Shown: positions 44,746 through 54,226 of the stretch, in pieces
Position numbering within the stretch: position 1 is the stretch's first letter
How the letters are laid out: each line of letters opens with the position of its first letter
From: Enterobacteriaceae bacterium 4M9
GTDB lineage: Bacteria > Pseudomonadota > Gammaproteobacteria > Enterobacterales > Enterobacteriaceae
Direction of reading: 5' to 3'
Assembly (NCBI GenBank): GCA_010092695.1
Contig: JAADJJ010000001.1
Coordinates: 3,968,001 to 4,032,000 of the forward strand
DNA length: 64,000 nucleotides
Notes under the pieces: model-generated
Told to the model about the DNA's origin: nothing
Seen by the model: only the letters and a program-made list of their open reading frames with translations
Database searches by the model: none
Program-made: the position numbers and the translations under genes

Positions 44746-47274
44746 TTAATTTGAGCCAAACATATCCTTAATCCAGCCCGCCACACCGTCGCTTTTCTGT
44801 TCCTGCTGTTGCTGTTGCTGCTGTTGTTGCGGCTGCTGCTGTGGCTGGTCAGAAGACTGGCTGAACGGATTGCGCGCCTCGGCCTGCTGCTGACTCTGCT
44901 GGCACAGCCCCTGTGGATTGGTGGTCCACACCGGCAACTGACGGAAACCGCCACCGCACTGGAAGGTGCCCGCTTCATCCACGCCAATATCGACAATATC
45001 TTCCGGTGCGACCAGGTCCAGCGGAATCGGTGACTGGTTGCTCAGGTAACGCTGATAAATCGACATGGCGCCGCTCGAGCCATACAGGCGCGTCGGCTGG
45101 TTGTTATCGCGGCCCACCCAGGTGATAACCACCTCTTTGCCATCAATCCCGGCAAACCAGGTATCCACATTGTTATTGGTGGTACCGGTTTTGCCCGCCA
45201 GGTGCAGTTTCGGGAATTTCCCTCCCAGCGCACGCCCGGTGCCGCGCAGCATGACCTGCTGCATGGTGTACAGCGTCATGTACGCCGCCTGCGCCGGTAC
45301 GGCACGCTCAGACTGCGGATAGCTCTGGTACAGCGCCGTGCCATCTTCGGCAATCACCGAGCGCAGCGCCGACATCTCAGCGCGGTTACCGCCACTGGCG
45401 ATGGTCTGGAACGCCTGCGCCACTTCCACTGGCGTCAGGTTCAGCGCGCCGAGCAGCATGGCCGGAACCGGCGTCAGCTGGTCTTTCGGTGCACCGAGTT
45501 TGATCCAGGTTTCGGTTACCGCAGGCAGCCCCAGCGACAGGCCAAGGTTAACCGTCGGCACGTTCATGGAGCGCGCCAGCGCATCCACCAGCATCACCTG
45601 ACCGCTGAAGCGGCGGTCGTCATTCTGCGGTGACCAGGTTTTGCCGCCCGGTTGTGGAATGGAAAGCGGCGCATCGGCAATCCAGGTGTTCAGGCGGTAT
45701 TTATCCGGCTGACTTAGCGCTGTCAGGTACGTTGCCGGTTTTGCCAGCGAGCCAATGGAGCGGCGCGCCTGCATAGCACGGTTGTAACCGGCAAACTCTG
45801 GCTTCGCGCTGCCGACCATCGCGCGCACTTCACCGCTGAAGCGGTCAACGACCACCATCGCACTTTCGAGATCGGTTAACTTACGCTGCTTAATCAGCGC
45901 CGGAATACCGTCAGTTACCGCTTTCTCTGCCGCGTCCTGCGCCACCGGGTCAAAGGTGGTGAAGATTTTCACGCCGGAAAGATCCTGCACCTTGTTACCA
46001 AGCTTGTCGTGCAATTGCTGGCGAACCATCTGCATAAAGGCCGGCTGTGGTGAAATCACGCCACCGCGCGGCTGCACGCCTAACGGACGGGCGCTCAGCA
46101 TGTCATACAGTTCCTGGTCGATGATTTTCTGCTGCTGTAGCAGACGCAGCACCAGGTTACGGCGTTCCAGCGCCAGCTTCGGGTTACGCCACGGGTTATA
46201 CAGCGACGCCCCTTTCACCATCCCCACCAACAGCGCCTGCTGGTCGAGGCTCAGTTCTTCTACCGGGCGCCCAAAGTAATAGAGGCTCGCCAGCGGGAAG
46301 CCGCGAATCTGGTCGTCGCCGCTCTGACCGAGATAGACCTCGTTCAGATAGAGTTCCAGAATGCGATCCTTGCCGTAGCGCGCGTCCATAATCAGCGCCA
46401 TGTAGGCTTCGTTGGCCTTACGCCACAGCGTGCGCTGGTTGGTGAGAAACAGGTTTTTCACCAATTGCTGGGTCAGCGTACTGCCGCCCTGCACCGCACG
46501 CCCGGCAGTAATGTTCGCCAGGAAAGCGCGGCCAATAGAGTACAGGCTGATGCCGTCATGCTCGTAGAAATGGCGGTCTTCAGTCGCCACCAGCGTATCA
46601 ACCAGCAGGTCCGGGAAACCAGTGCGCGGCACAAACAGACGCTGCTCACCGTTGGGTGAGGAGAGCATGGTTATCAGGCGCGGGTCGAGGCGGAAGAAAC
46701 CAAACTCGCGGCCCGTATCGAGGTTCTTAATCGACTCCAGCCTGTCGTTGCTAAACGTCAGGCGCGCGCGAATCTGCCCTTCTTTACTGTCAGGGAAGTC
46801 GAACGGACGGCGCAGCATATCAATATTGTTGCCCTGCACCGTAAACTCGCCCGGTCGCGTCATGCGCGTGACCTGGCGGTACTGGGTCGCCTCCAGCAGC
46901 TTCACCATCTCATTTTTGCTGTAGGGCATATCTGGCTCAAGGTTCACCATGCGGCCATACACTGCCGCCGGAAGCTGCCAGACTTTGCCATCGATGCGGC
47001 TGCGGATTTTCTGGTCCAGATAGACGCCGTAGGCAACAAAAATCACCAACAGCACAATCAGTAATTTCAATAAGAACCAAAGCCAGCTGCGCTTTTTGCG
47101 CGGCGTGCGCCCTTTTTTTACCTTACGTGGCATGGGCTCCTCGTCGTCATAGTCATCATCATCGTACTCATCGTCATACTGCTCCTCCCTGAGGCGACGA
47201 CGGCTCGCCTTCTCGTTTACCGGACGGCCAGGCCTGCCTTTACGTCCGATAGGTTCGCGGTCATTCCCCGCCAT
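44746..47274 (-). CDS. mrcB: Penicillin-binding protein 1B
   Basis: PBP1B is a bifunctional glycosyltransferase and transpeptidase of the elongation and division machineries, activated by LpoB. The 842-residue protein has an acidic/basic cytoplasmic tail (MAGNDREPIGRKG, then Asp-rich), one membrane segment (WLWFLLKLLIVLLVIFVA), the UB2H domain, the GT51 motif ATEDRHFYEHDG, the SxxK serine in RSIGSLAKP, and KTGTTNN. An internal Met in EEPMPRK may start the short gamma form known in E. coli. The C-terminal tail is rich in glutamine. The frame open to 47319 is not conserved. Confidence 0.97.
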   Translation of the reverse strand: MAGNDREPIGRKGRPGRPVNEKASRRRLREEQYDDEYDDDDYDDEEPMPRKVKKGRTPRKKRSWLWFLLKLLIVLLVIFVAYGVYLDQKIRSRIDGKVWQLPAAVYGRMVNLEPDMPYSKNEMVKLLEATQYRQVTRMTRPGEFTVQGNNIDMLRRPFDFPDSKEGQIRARLTFSNDRLESIKNLDTGREFGFFRLDPRLITMLSSPNGEQRLFVPRTGFPDLLVDTLVATEDRHFYEHDGISLYSIGRAFLANITAGRAVQGGSTLTQQLVKNLFLTNQRTLWRKANEAYMALIMDARYGKDRILELYLNEVYLGQSGDDQIRGFPLASLYYFGRPVEELSLDQQALLVGMVKGASLYNPWRNPKLALERRNLVLRLLQQQKIIDQELYDMLSARPLGVQPRGGVISPQPAFMQMVRQQLHDKLGNKVQDLSGVKIFTTFDPVAQDAAEKAVTDGIPALIKQRKLTDLESAMVVVDRFSGEVRAMVGSAKPEFAGYNRAMQARRSIGSLAKPATYLTALSQPDKYRLNTWIADAPLSIPQPGGKTWSPQNDDRRFSGQVMLVDALARSMNVPTVNLGLSLGLPAVTETWIKLGAPKDQLTPVPAMLLGALNLTPVEVAQAFQTIASGGNRAEMSALRSVIAEDGTALYQSYPQSERAVPAQAAYMTLYTMQQVMLRGTGRALGGKFPKLHLAGKTGTTNNNVDTWFAGIDGKEVVITWVGRDNNQPTRLYGSSGAMSIYQRYLSNQSPIPLDLVAPEDIVDIGVDEAGTFQCGGGFRQLPVWTTNPQGLCQQSQQQAEARNPFSQSSDQPQQQPQQQQQQQQQEQKSDGVAGWIKDMFGSN
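44803..44846 (-). repeat. CAG/CAA glutamine tract in the mrcB 3' end
   Basis: The coding strand has about fourteen near-continuous Gln codons, interrupted by one proline, that encode the poly-Gln tail of PBP1B. Such triplet tracts can vary in length between strains. Confidence 0.8.
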
Positions 47275-47369
47275 GCTCTTTCTCCACACCAGTTCGTGTC
47301 GCAGGGAGCTGATTGTCACTTCCTGCCCGTCTTACGAAAGTAGAAACATCTCAAAATCCCCCGCCCGCG

Positions 47370-49802
47370 CTACTGATATTTTTTTGTGCGTCGGGTGGGT
47401 GCGGCTGCTGACGGGTCGTCAGGCCACACGTGTTTCGGGTAGCGCCCTTTCATTTCTTTTTGCACATCGCGGTACGCGCCGCGCCAGAAGGCGGCGAGAT
47501 CGCGCGTGATTTGCAGCGGGCGTCGGGCGGGCGACAGCAGTTCCAGCACCAGCGGCACCCGGCCACCGGCGATAGCAGGCTGCGTCGCCTCACCGAACAT
47601 CTCCTGCATCCGCACCGCCAGCGCAGGCGGGTTTTCTTCGTCGTAGCGAATAGCAATGCGGCTGCCAGTCGGCACAGTGTAATGCCCAGGCAGCTCACTA
47701 TCCAGCCGTTGACGCTGTGTCCAGTCCAGCAGGTTGTAAAGCGCCTGCGCAAGGTCGATACGCTTCAGGGCCTGCAACGAACGCACACCGCCCATCTGTG
47801 GCAGCAGCCAGCGCTCAAGCGTCTCCAGCAGCGAGGCATCATCCACCGCAGGCCACGCATATTCCGGCAACCAGCGCGCCGCCCACATGAGCCTCAGGCG
47901 CAACTGTTGCGCCGCCTCGCTCCACTCCAGCACATCGAGGCCCTTGTCACGAATGCCGTTGAGCATCGCCTGATGCAGTTCCTCCTCAGACGGCTGGTTC
48001 AGCGGCTGGCTTTTAAGGGTCAATTGCCCCACGCGCCAGCGCCGCCAGGCCTTGAGCGTGCCTTTTTCGTCGTCCCATTCCACGCTGTCGCTTTGAGTCA
48101 GCAACTCAGGATGACTCGCCACCAGCGCGTCAATATCAAGCGGCAGCGCCTGTAAAATACGCGCATCCGGCGCGTTACTTCCCTGGAGCAGCAGCGGTGC
48201 AATCAGCCACTCATAGCGGGTCAGCGCATCATCACGCTCAAGCATGGCGCCCATGCCGTTTGCCAGCTGATAGCGCCCTTCCTGCCCACGTCGCCGGGCA
48301 ATACGGTCGGCAAAACCCGTTACCAGCAGCCCCGCAGCCAGTGCGCTATCGCACTCGCCGCCTTTACTCTCCAGCCGCTGGTTTATCTGACGCGCACGCG
48401 CACGCCAGTTATCCTGGCGGCGGGACAGCGCGCTGCGCAAATCACCGTCGCCCCCGCGCGGTGGCTCTTCGAGAATGGCCGCAAGCTGCGCCGCCGTGGC
48501 CTGAGCATCGCGCCCTTCGGCCGCAGCCAGCATTGCCGCCAGCCGTGGCTCCATCCCCAATCGCGCCATCTGGCGGCCACGAGACGTCAAACGCCCCGCC
48601 TCGTCCAGCGCACCCAGCGTGCTAAGGAGTTTATGCGCCGCAGCAAGGTTAGCCGCAGGCGGTATGTCCAGCCAGTGCATCTGCGCCACATCGTGGCAGC
48701 CCCACTGAATCAGCTCCAGCAGCAGGCCCGACAGGTCGCTTTGCAGGATTTCTGGTTCGGCCTGGGCAGGCGCACGCTCTGCCTGTTCGGCGCTGGTAAG
48801 GTGCAGGCACACGCCCGGTGCCAGTCGTCCGGCACGTCCCGCGCGCTGAATCATTGATGCCTGACTCACGCGCTGCGTCACCAGCCGCGTAAGGCCGGTA
48901 CGCGGGTCGAACTTCGCCACTCGCTCCTGGGCGGCGTCCACCACCAGCCGGATACCTTCAATGGTCAGGCTGGTTTCAGCGATATTGGTCGCCAGCACCA
49001 CTTTGCGCTGACCGTCTGGCGCAGGCAAAATGGCGCGTCGCTGTTCCTCAAGCGACAGCGCGCCGTAAAGCGGGCACAGCACCACGTCCGACGCCACGCG
49101 CTCGCGCAGTTGCTCCTGTACCCGCAGGATCTCGCCAACGCCCGGTAAAAACAGCAGCAGCGAACCCGCCTCTTCACGCATTAACTGCGCCGTGGCGATA
49201 GCCACCGCTTCCTCAAAACGCGAGTGCGTTGCCAGCGCCTGAAAACGCCGTTCCACTGGCCAACTGCGACCTTCGGAAGTCACCACTGGCGCATCCGGCA
49301 GCAGCGCACCGAGACGCGTGTTATCGAGCGTTGCCGACATCACGATAATCTGCAAATCGTCACGCAGCCCCTGCTGCACCTCAAGCAACAGCGCCAGCGC
49401 AAGATCTGCCTGTAGGCTGCGCTCGTGAAACTCATCAAGCAGCACCAGCGACACGCCGTTCAACTCAGGATCGTGCTGAAGCATGCGTGTGAGAATGCCT
49501 TCGGTCACCACTTCAATACGCGTCTGCGGCCCAACGCGGCTGTCAGCGCGCATGCGGTAGCCCACGGTCTCACCGGGCTGCTCGCCCAACTGTTCAGCCA
49601 GCCGCTGTGCGACGCTGCGCGCCGCCAGTCGCCGTGGCTCCAGCATAATAATGCGCCCTGCGGGATTGCGTGCGCGCAGCAGCGCCAGCGGCAGCCAGGT
49701 CGATTTGCCAGCGCCGGTCGGTGCGTTGAGCAGCACCTGCGGCGCACTTTCGAGCGCCGCCAGCAGTTCAGGTAGCGCGGCCTCGATGGGTAAAGTGGAC
49801 AC
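47370..49802 (-). CDS. hrpB: ATP-dependent RNA helicase HrpB
   Basis: HrpB is a DEAH-type helicase; its bacterial role is poorly defined. The 810-residue protein has Walker A APTGAGKST at 27-35, motif II DEFH (near LLDEFHERSLQADLALALLL), motif III SAT, the QRAGRAGR motif VI, and the HrpB-specific C-terminal domain ending PTRRTKKYQ. I chose the GTG start at 49802 (STLPIEAALPELL) with GGGGAG upstream, matching the E. coli protein; upstream codons to 49865 are possible but not conserved. Confidence 0.94.
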   Translation of the reverse strand: MSTLPIEAALPELLAALESAPQVLLNAPTGAGKSTWLPLALLRARNPAGRIIMLEPRRLAARSVAQRLAEQLGEQPGETVGYRMRADSRVGPQTRIEVVTEGILTRMLQHDPELNGVSLVLLDEFHERSLQADLALALLLEVQQGLRDDLQIIVMSATLDNTRLGALLPDAPVVTSEGRSWPVERRFQALATHSRFEEAVAIATAQLMREEAGSLLLFLPGVGEILRVQEQLRERVASDVVLCPLYGALSLEEQRRAILPAPDGQRKVVLATNIAETSLTIEGIRLVVDAAQERVAKFDPRTGLTRLVTQRVSQASMIQRAGRAGRLAPGVCLHLTSAEQAERAPAQAEPEILQSDLSGLLLELIQWGCHDVAQMHWLDIPPAANLAAAHKLLSTLGALDEAGRLTSRGRQMARLGMEPRLAAMLAAAEGRDAQATAAQLAAILEEPPRGGDGDLRSALSRRQDNWRARARQINQRLESKGGECDSALAAGLLVTGFADRIARRRGQEGRYQLANGMGAMLERDDALTRYEWLIAPLLLQGSNAPDARILQALPLDIDALVASHPELLTQSDSVEWDDEKGTLKAWRRWRVGQLTLKSQPLNQPSEEELHQAMLNGIRDKGLDVLEWSEAAQQLRLRLMWAARWLPEYAWPAVDDASLLETLERWLLPQMGGVRSLQALKRIDLAQALYNLLDWTQRQRLDSELPGHYTVPTGSRIAIRYDEENPPALAVRMQEMFGEATQPAIAGGRVPLVLELLSPARRPLQITRDLAAFWRGAYRDVQKEMKGRYPKHVWPDDPSAAAPTRRTKKYQ

Positions 49803-49941
49803 AAAAAGCTCCCCAGGGTTAACAATCAAACCGCGACATTGTAGCATCGACTCCGTTTGCCACATGCAGCCGCATTGATGTCACGCACGCTTTTCAGACC
49901 AGGTGCGTCTGCTGCTGCGTATTTCCATACTGAGAGATACC

Positions 49942-50478
49942 ATGCCCGCCACCCGCCGCCTGTTTTTTGCCATTGACGTGCCTGAGGAGATACAGCAACA
50001 GCTGGTCGACTGGCGCGCGCAGCATTTTGCCGCCGACGCCGGACGCCCGGTTACGGCGGCCAACCTGCATATGACGCTGGCGTTTCTCGGCGAAGTCAGT
50101 GCGCAAAAACAACAGGCACTCTCGGCACTTGCCGGGCGTATCCGCCAGCCGGGGTTTACGCTCACGCTGGATGATGCCGGACACTGGCCACGCTCGCGCG
50201 TGGTCTGGCTCGGGCCTAAAAGCACGCCGCGCGGGCTGCTGCAACTGGCATCACTGTTACGCTCGCAGGCGGCCCGCAGCGGCTGTGCTCAAATCCCTCA
50301 GCCGTTTCACCCGCATATCACGCTGTATCGTGAGGCTTACCCTGGCGTGCGTTTGCCGCCGCCCGGTTTTCGCTGGCAATGGCAGGTCAGCGAGTTCGTG
50401 CTTTACGAATCGTTATTCGAACGCGGACGCACGCGCTATCGCCCACTGGCACACTGGCCGCTGGGACAGACACCTTAA
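49942..50478 (+). CDS. thpR: RNA 2',3'-cyclic phosphodiesterase ThpR (LigT)
   Basis: ThpR is a 2H-superfamily protein; in vitro it opens 2',3'-cyclic phosphates and can ligate 2'-5' RNA ends. The 178-residue protein has both HxT motifs, HMT at 43-45 and HIT at 125-127. The ATG at 49942 gives MPATRRLFFAIDVP, collinear with E. coli; the frame open from 49903 adds unconserved residues. It is divergent from hrpB and 15 bases before sfsA. Confidence 0.95.
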   Translation: MPATRRLFFAIDVPEEIQQQLVDWRAQHFAADAGRPVTAANLHMTLAFLGEVSAQKQQALSALAGRIRQPGFTLTLDDAGHWPRSRVVWLGPKSTPRGLLQLASLLRSQAARSGCAQIPQPFHPHITLYREAYPGVRLPPPGFRWQWQVSEFVLYESLFERGRTRYRPLAHWPLGQTP

Positions 50479-50493
50479 AAAGGAAGGAAGCAC

Positions 50494-51198
50494 ATGGAAT
50501 TCACGCCTGCATTGCAGCCTGCGACGCTGATTAAACGCTATAAGCGCTTTCTTGCCGACGTCATCACGCCCGACGGCGAGACACTGACGCTGCACTGCCC
50601 GAATACCGGTGCCATGACCGGCTGCGCCACGCCGGGCGACACCGTCTGGTATTCCACCTCTGCCAGCACCACGCGTAAATATCCCCACACCTGGGAGCTG
50701 ACGCAGACGCAAAATGGCGACACAATTTGTGTCAATACATTACGTGCAAATACGGTTGTCAAAGAAGCAATAGGAAAGGGTCTAATTAATCAACTCACCG
50801 GATATAAGGAAATACTCAGCGAAGTAAAATATGGCAGCGAACGCAGCCGAATAGATTTTATGTTACAGGCGCAAGACAGGGTTAACTGCTATATTGAAGT
50901 GAAATCAGTCACGCTGGCTGAACAAAATAATGGCTTCTTTCCTGATGCGGTAACTGCGCGTGGGCAAAAGCATTTACGTGAATTAATGAGCGTCGCTCGC
51001 GGCGGAGAACGTGCGGTATTGCTATTTGCCGTACTGCATTCGGCTATCGAAAACGTGGCGGCGGCGCGTCATATTGATAATAAATACGCACAACTGTTAC
51101 AAGAAGCGGCACAAAACGGCGTAGAAGTTCTGGCATGGAAAGCACAATTAAACCCGACGGAAATCAGGCTTATTTCACCGCTGCCCGTCAGCCTCTGA
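50494..51198 (+). CDS. sfsA: SfsA family protein (sugar fermentation stimulation protein A)
   Basis: The 234-residue protein matches E. coli SfsA, once linked to maltose metabolism and now thought to be a nucleic-acid-binding protein with a restriction-nuclease-like fold. Visible segments are LHCPNTGAMTGC, SRIDFMLQ and CYIEVKSVTLA (an Asp and a Glu-x-Lys in nuclease-like spacing). AAGGAAGG precedes the ATG. The first 200 bases are GC-rich like the neighbours but the rest is clearly AT-richer, about 60 versus 40-45 percent by hand count. Confidence 0.94.
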   Translation: MEFTPALQPATLIKRYKRFLADVITPDGETLTLHCPNTGAMTGCATPGDTVWYSTSASTTRKYPHTWELTQTQNGDTICVNTLRANTVVKEAIGKGLINQLTGYKEILSEVKYGSERSRIDFMLQAQDRVNCYIEVKSVTLAEQNNGFFPDAVTARGQKHLRELMSVARGGERAVLLFAVLHSAIENVAAARHIDNKYAQLLQEAAQNGVEVLAWKAQLNPTEIRLISPLPVSL

Positions 51199-51260
51199 CA
51201 CGGCGTGTTGTGTATATTTTCTGAGCCAGTCGCGCGCTAAATACGCTTTTCCTCACAGGC

Positions 51261-51286
51261 TTGTCAAGGGGAGGATTTAATATAAT
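51261..51286 (+). promoter_or_regulatory. Candidate dksA promoter
   Basis: A perfect TATAAT (51281-51286) lies 89 bases before the dksA ATG. The nearest -35-like hexamer TTGTCA (51261-51266) is only 14 bases away, so the true -35 may be a weaker one further left. The -10 box is the firm part of this call. Confidence 0.45.
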
Positions 51287-51374
51287 TGCCATCCGGAAAA
51301 GCTTCTGTTATTTATAGCGGCCTGATTTTCCCCCCTCACATGGGGACCGACAGTGCGTGTTAAGGAGAAGCAAC

Positions 51375-51830
51375 ATGCAAGAAGGGCAAAACCGTAAAAC
51401 ATCGTCCCTGAGTATTCTCGCCATCGCTGGGGTGGAGCCGTATCAGGAGAAGCCGGGTGAAGAGTATATGAACGAAGCCCAGCTGGCGCACTTCAGACGC
51501 ATTCTTGAGGCATGGCGTAATCAGCTGCGGGACGAGGTCGATCGTACCGTATCTCATATGCAGGATGAAGCCGCTAACTTCCCCGATCCGGTGGACCGCG
51601 CCGCACAGGAAGAGGAATTCAGCCTCGAACTGCGTAACCGCGATCGCGAACGCAAACTGATCAAAAAGATCGAAAAAACGCTCAAGAAAGTGGAAGACGA
51701 AGACTTCGGCTTCTGCGAATCCTGCGGTGTCGAAATCGGCATTCGCCGTCTTGAGGCTCGTCCGACAGCCGATCTGTGCATTGACTGCAAAACCCTTGCG
51801 GAAATCCGCGAGAAACAGATGGCCGGTTAA
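51375..51830 (+). CDS. dksA: RNA polymerase-binding transcription factor DksA
   Basis: DksA enters the secondary channel of RNA polymerase and, with ppGpp, controls rRNA and amino acid promoters. The 151-residue protein is almost identical to that of E. coli: the coiled-coil tip aspartates Asp71 and Asp74 (DPVDRA) and the zinc cysteines 114, 117, 135 and 138 are all present. AAGGAG precedes the ATG at 51375. A hairpin separates it from gluQ. Confidence 0.98.
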   Translation: MQEGQNRKTSSLSILAIAGVEPYQEKPGEEYMNEAQLAHFRRILEAWRNQLRDEVDRTVSHMQDEAANFPDPVDRAAQEEEFSLELRNRDRERKLIKKIEKTLKKVEDEDFGFCESCGVEIGIRRLEARPTADLCIDCKTLAEIREKQMAG

Positions 51831-51853
51831 CGCCGCGCGACGCTAATCATAAA

Positions 51854-51876
51854 AAGGCGGGAGTCTCTCCCGCCTT
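51854..51876 (+). terminator. dksA-gluQ intergenic terminator
   Basis: A 10-bp stem AAGGCGGGAG/CTCCCGCCTT (51854-51863 with 51867-51876) ends eight bases before the gluQ ATG, in the place of a ribosome binding site. An intercistronic terminator limiting gluQ is known at this place in Shigella and E. coli. Confidence 0.75.
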
Positions 51877-51884
51877 ACCTCTTT

Positions 51885-52769
51885 ATGCAACAACATCATT
51901 ATATTGGGCGTTTTGCTCCTTCTCCATCAGGCGAGCTCCATTTTGGCTCGCTGATAGCTGCCCTTGGCAGCTGGCTCCAGGCGCGCTCCCGTGAGGGGCG
52001 CTGGCTGGTGCGCATTGAAGATATCGACCCTCCCCGCGAAGTACCGGGTGCAGCCAGCACCATTTTACGCCAGCTTGAACACTACGGCCTGCACTGGGAC
52101 GCCGACGTATTGTGGCAGTCCAGCCGCCACGACGCCTATCGCGAGGCGCTCGCCTGGCTACATGCCCAGGGCCGCAGCTATTACTGTGACTGCACGCGCA
52201 AGCGTATTCAGGCGCAAGGTGGTTTTTACGATGGCCACTGCCGCGAGCGCCATCTCAGCGCGGAGCATACCGCCACGCGGCTGCGCCAGACACAACCGGT
52301 GCTGACCTTTCACGACGTCCTGCGCGGCGAGATTCACGCCGACCCGGCCCTGGCACGCGAAGATTTTATTATTCACCGCCGCGACGGCCTGTTCGCTTAT
52401 AACCTGGCGGTAGTGGTGGACGACCATTTCCAGGGCGTAACCGAAATTGTGCGCGGTGCGGATTTAATTGAACCGACGGTGCGCCAGATTACGCTTTACC
52501 ACGCGTTTGGCTGGCAGGCACCGGACTACGTGCATTTGCCGCTGGCACTCAATGAGCAGGGCTGTAAACTTTCCAAGCAAAACCACGCACCGGCGCTGCC
52601 CACAGGCGATCCGCGTCCGCTACTGGTAGAAGCGCTGCGTTTTCTCAACCAGCCCGTAAGCGAGGGCTGGCGCGACATGACAGCCGACGCGTTGTTAAAC
52701 GAAGCGGTGATCCACTGGACGCTCGCAGATGTGCCATTGAATCCGGCATTCTCAAACGCGTCACACTGA
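51885..52769 (+). CDS. gluQ: Glutamyl-Q tRNA(Asp) synthetase
   Basis: GluQ-RS is a shortened glutamyl-tRNA synthetase that attaches glutamate to queuosine in tRNA(Asp). The 294-residue protein has the HIGH-like HFGS at 19-22, zinc ligands Cys100, Cys102, Tyr114 and Cys118, and the KMSKS-like KLSK at 227-230; the anticodon-binding half is missing, as in the family. The ATG lies right behind the dksA hairpin with no clear ribosome binding site, suggesting low or structure-dependent translation. Confidence 0.95.
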   Translation: MQQHHYIGRFAPSPSGELHFGSLIAALGSWLQARSREGRWLVRIEDIDPPREVPGAASTILRQLEHYGLHWDADVLWQSSRHDAYREALAWLHAQGRSYYCDCTRKRIQAQGGFYDGHCRERHLSAEHTATRLRQTQPVLTFHDVLRGEIHADPALAREDFIIHRRDGLFAYNLAVVVDDHFQGVTEIVRGADLIEPTVRQITLYHAFGWQAPDYVHLPLALNEQGCKLSKQNHAPALPTGDPRPLLVEALRFLNQPVSEGWRDMTADALLNEAVIHWTLADVPLNPAFSNASH

Positions 52770-52828
52770 GATATGATGAGCCGCTTATTTTTTTGTCTGA
52801 TTAATGATTGACACATCCGAGGTGCACT

Positions 52829-54226
52829 ATTTTTACCCGAGTCGCTAATTTTTGCCGCAAGGTGCTGAACCGCGAAGAGAGCGTGGCCGCAGAGCAAACC
52901 GCCCAGCCGCACATAACGGTTATCCCGCGCGACAGGCACACTATTTCCCGCAAAGATATCAGCGAAAATGCCCTCAAAGTGCTCTATCGTCTCAATAAAG
53001 CAGGCTTTGAAGCCTACCTTGTTGGCGGCGGCGTGCGCGACCTGCTGCTGGGGCAAAAGCCTAAAGACTTTGACGTGACGACCAACGCCACGCCAGACCA
53101 GGTGCGTAAACTGTTTCGCAACTGCCGTCTCGTAGGCCGCCGTTTTCGCCTCGCCCACATTATGTTTGGGCCTGAAATTATCGAAGTCGCCACCTTTCGC
53201 GGCCACCACGAAGAACAGGCCGACCGCCAGCAGTCCCAGCGCGGCGAGAACGGTATGCTGCTGCGTGACAACATCTTTGGCTCGATTGAAGAAGACGCCC
53301 AGCGTCGCGATTTCACCATTAACAGCCTTTACTACAGCGCCGCCGACTTTACGGTGCGCGACTACGTGGGCGGGCTCAATGATTTGCAGCAGGGCACTAT
53401 TCGCCTGATTGGCGACCCGGAAACCCGCTATCGCGAAGATCCGGTGCGCATGCTGCGCGCGGTGCGCTTTGCCGCCAAGCTGAACATGAGCATTTGCCCA
53501 GGTTCCGGCGAGCCAATTCCACGTCTGGCAACGCTTATCAACGACGTGCCGCCGGCGCGCCTGTTTGAAGAATCCCTCAAGCTGTTACAGGCCGGTCACG
53601 GCTATGAAACCTGGCGCCAGCTGCGCGAATATAACCTGTTGCAGCCGCTGTTCCCGGTGATTACCCGCTACCTGACCGAGCGCGGTGATTCCAACATGGA
53701 ACGCATCATTACGCAGGTGCTGAAAAACACCGATCACCGCCTGCACAATAATATGCGCGTGAATCCGGCGTTCCTGTTTGCCGCGCTGTTCTGGTATCCG
53801 CAGCTTGAAATGGCGCAGAAGATTACCCAGGAAAGCGGGCTTGCCTATTACGACGCCTTTGCGCTGGCCATGAACGAAGTGCTGGACGAAGCCTGTCGCT
53901 CTATTGCTATTCCCAAGCGCATCACCTCGCTGATTCGTGATATTTGGCAGTTGCAGTTGCGCCTGTCCAAGCGCCAGGGCAAACGTGCCTGGAAGCTGAT
54001 GGAACATCCCAAATTCCGCGCTGCCTACGATCTGCTGGAGCTGCGTGCTGAAGCTGAAAACAACCCTGAGCTACAGCGCCTGGCGCAGTGGTGGGGCGAG
54101 TTCCAGTCTGCACCGCCGCCGCGCCAGAAAGAGATGGTCGGCCAGTTGGGTGAAGACCCGGCCAGCCGCCGCCGTCAGCGCCGCCCGCGTCGGCGCACGC
54201 CGACTAAACGCGAGGGCAGCGTGTGA
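52829..54226 (+). CDS. pcnB: Poly(A) polymerase I, with an AUU start codon
   Basis: PcnB adds poly(A) tails that mark RNAs for decay and controls ColE1-type plasmid copy number. Reading from the ATT at 52829, with GAGGTG six bases before it, gives 465 residues starting (M)FTRVANFCRKV, the same length and start as the E. coli protein, which is known to use AUU. Nucleotidyltransferase motifs are GGGVRD at 66-71 and DFD at 80-82; the end is very basic (RRRQRRPRRR). The frame open to 52808 lacks conserved residues. The stop overlaps the folK GTG. Confidence 0.93.
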   Translation: MFTRVANFCRKVLNREESVAAEQTAQPHITVIPRDRHTISRKDISENALKVLYRLNKAGFEAYLVGGGVRDLLLGQKPKDFDVTTNATPDQVRKLFRNCRLVGRRFRLAHIMFGPEIIEVATFRGHHEEQADRQQSQRGENGMLLRDNIFGSIEEDAQRRDFTINSLYYSAADFTVRDYVGGLNDLQQGTIRLIGDPETRYREDPVRMLRAVRFAAKLNMSICPGSGEPIPRLATLINDVPPARLFEESLKLLQAGHGYETWRQLREYNLLQPLFPVITRYLTERGDSNMERIITQVLKNTDHRLHNNMRVNPAFLFAALFWYPQLEMAQKITQESGLAYYDAFALAMNEVLDEACRSIAIPKRITSLIRDIWQLQLRLSKRQGKRAWKLMEHPKFRAAYDLLELRAEAENNPELQRLAQWWGEFQSAPPPRQKEMVGQLGEDPASRRRQRRPRRRTPTKREGSV

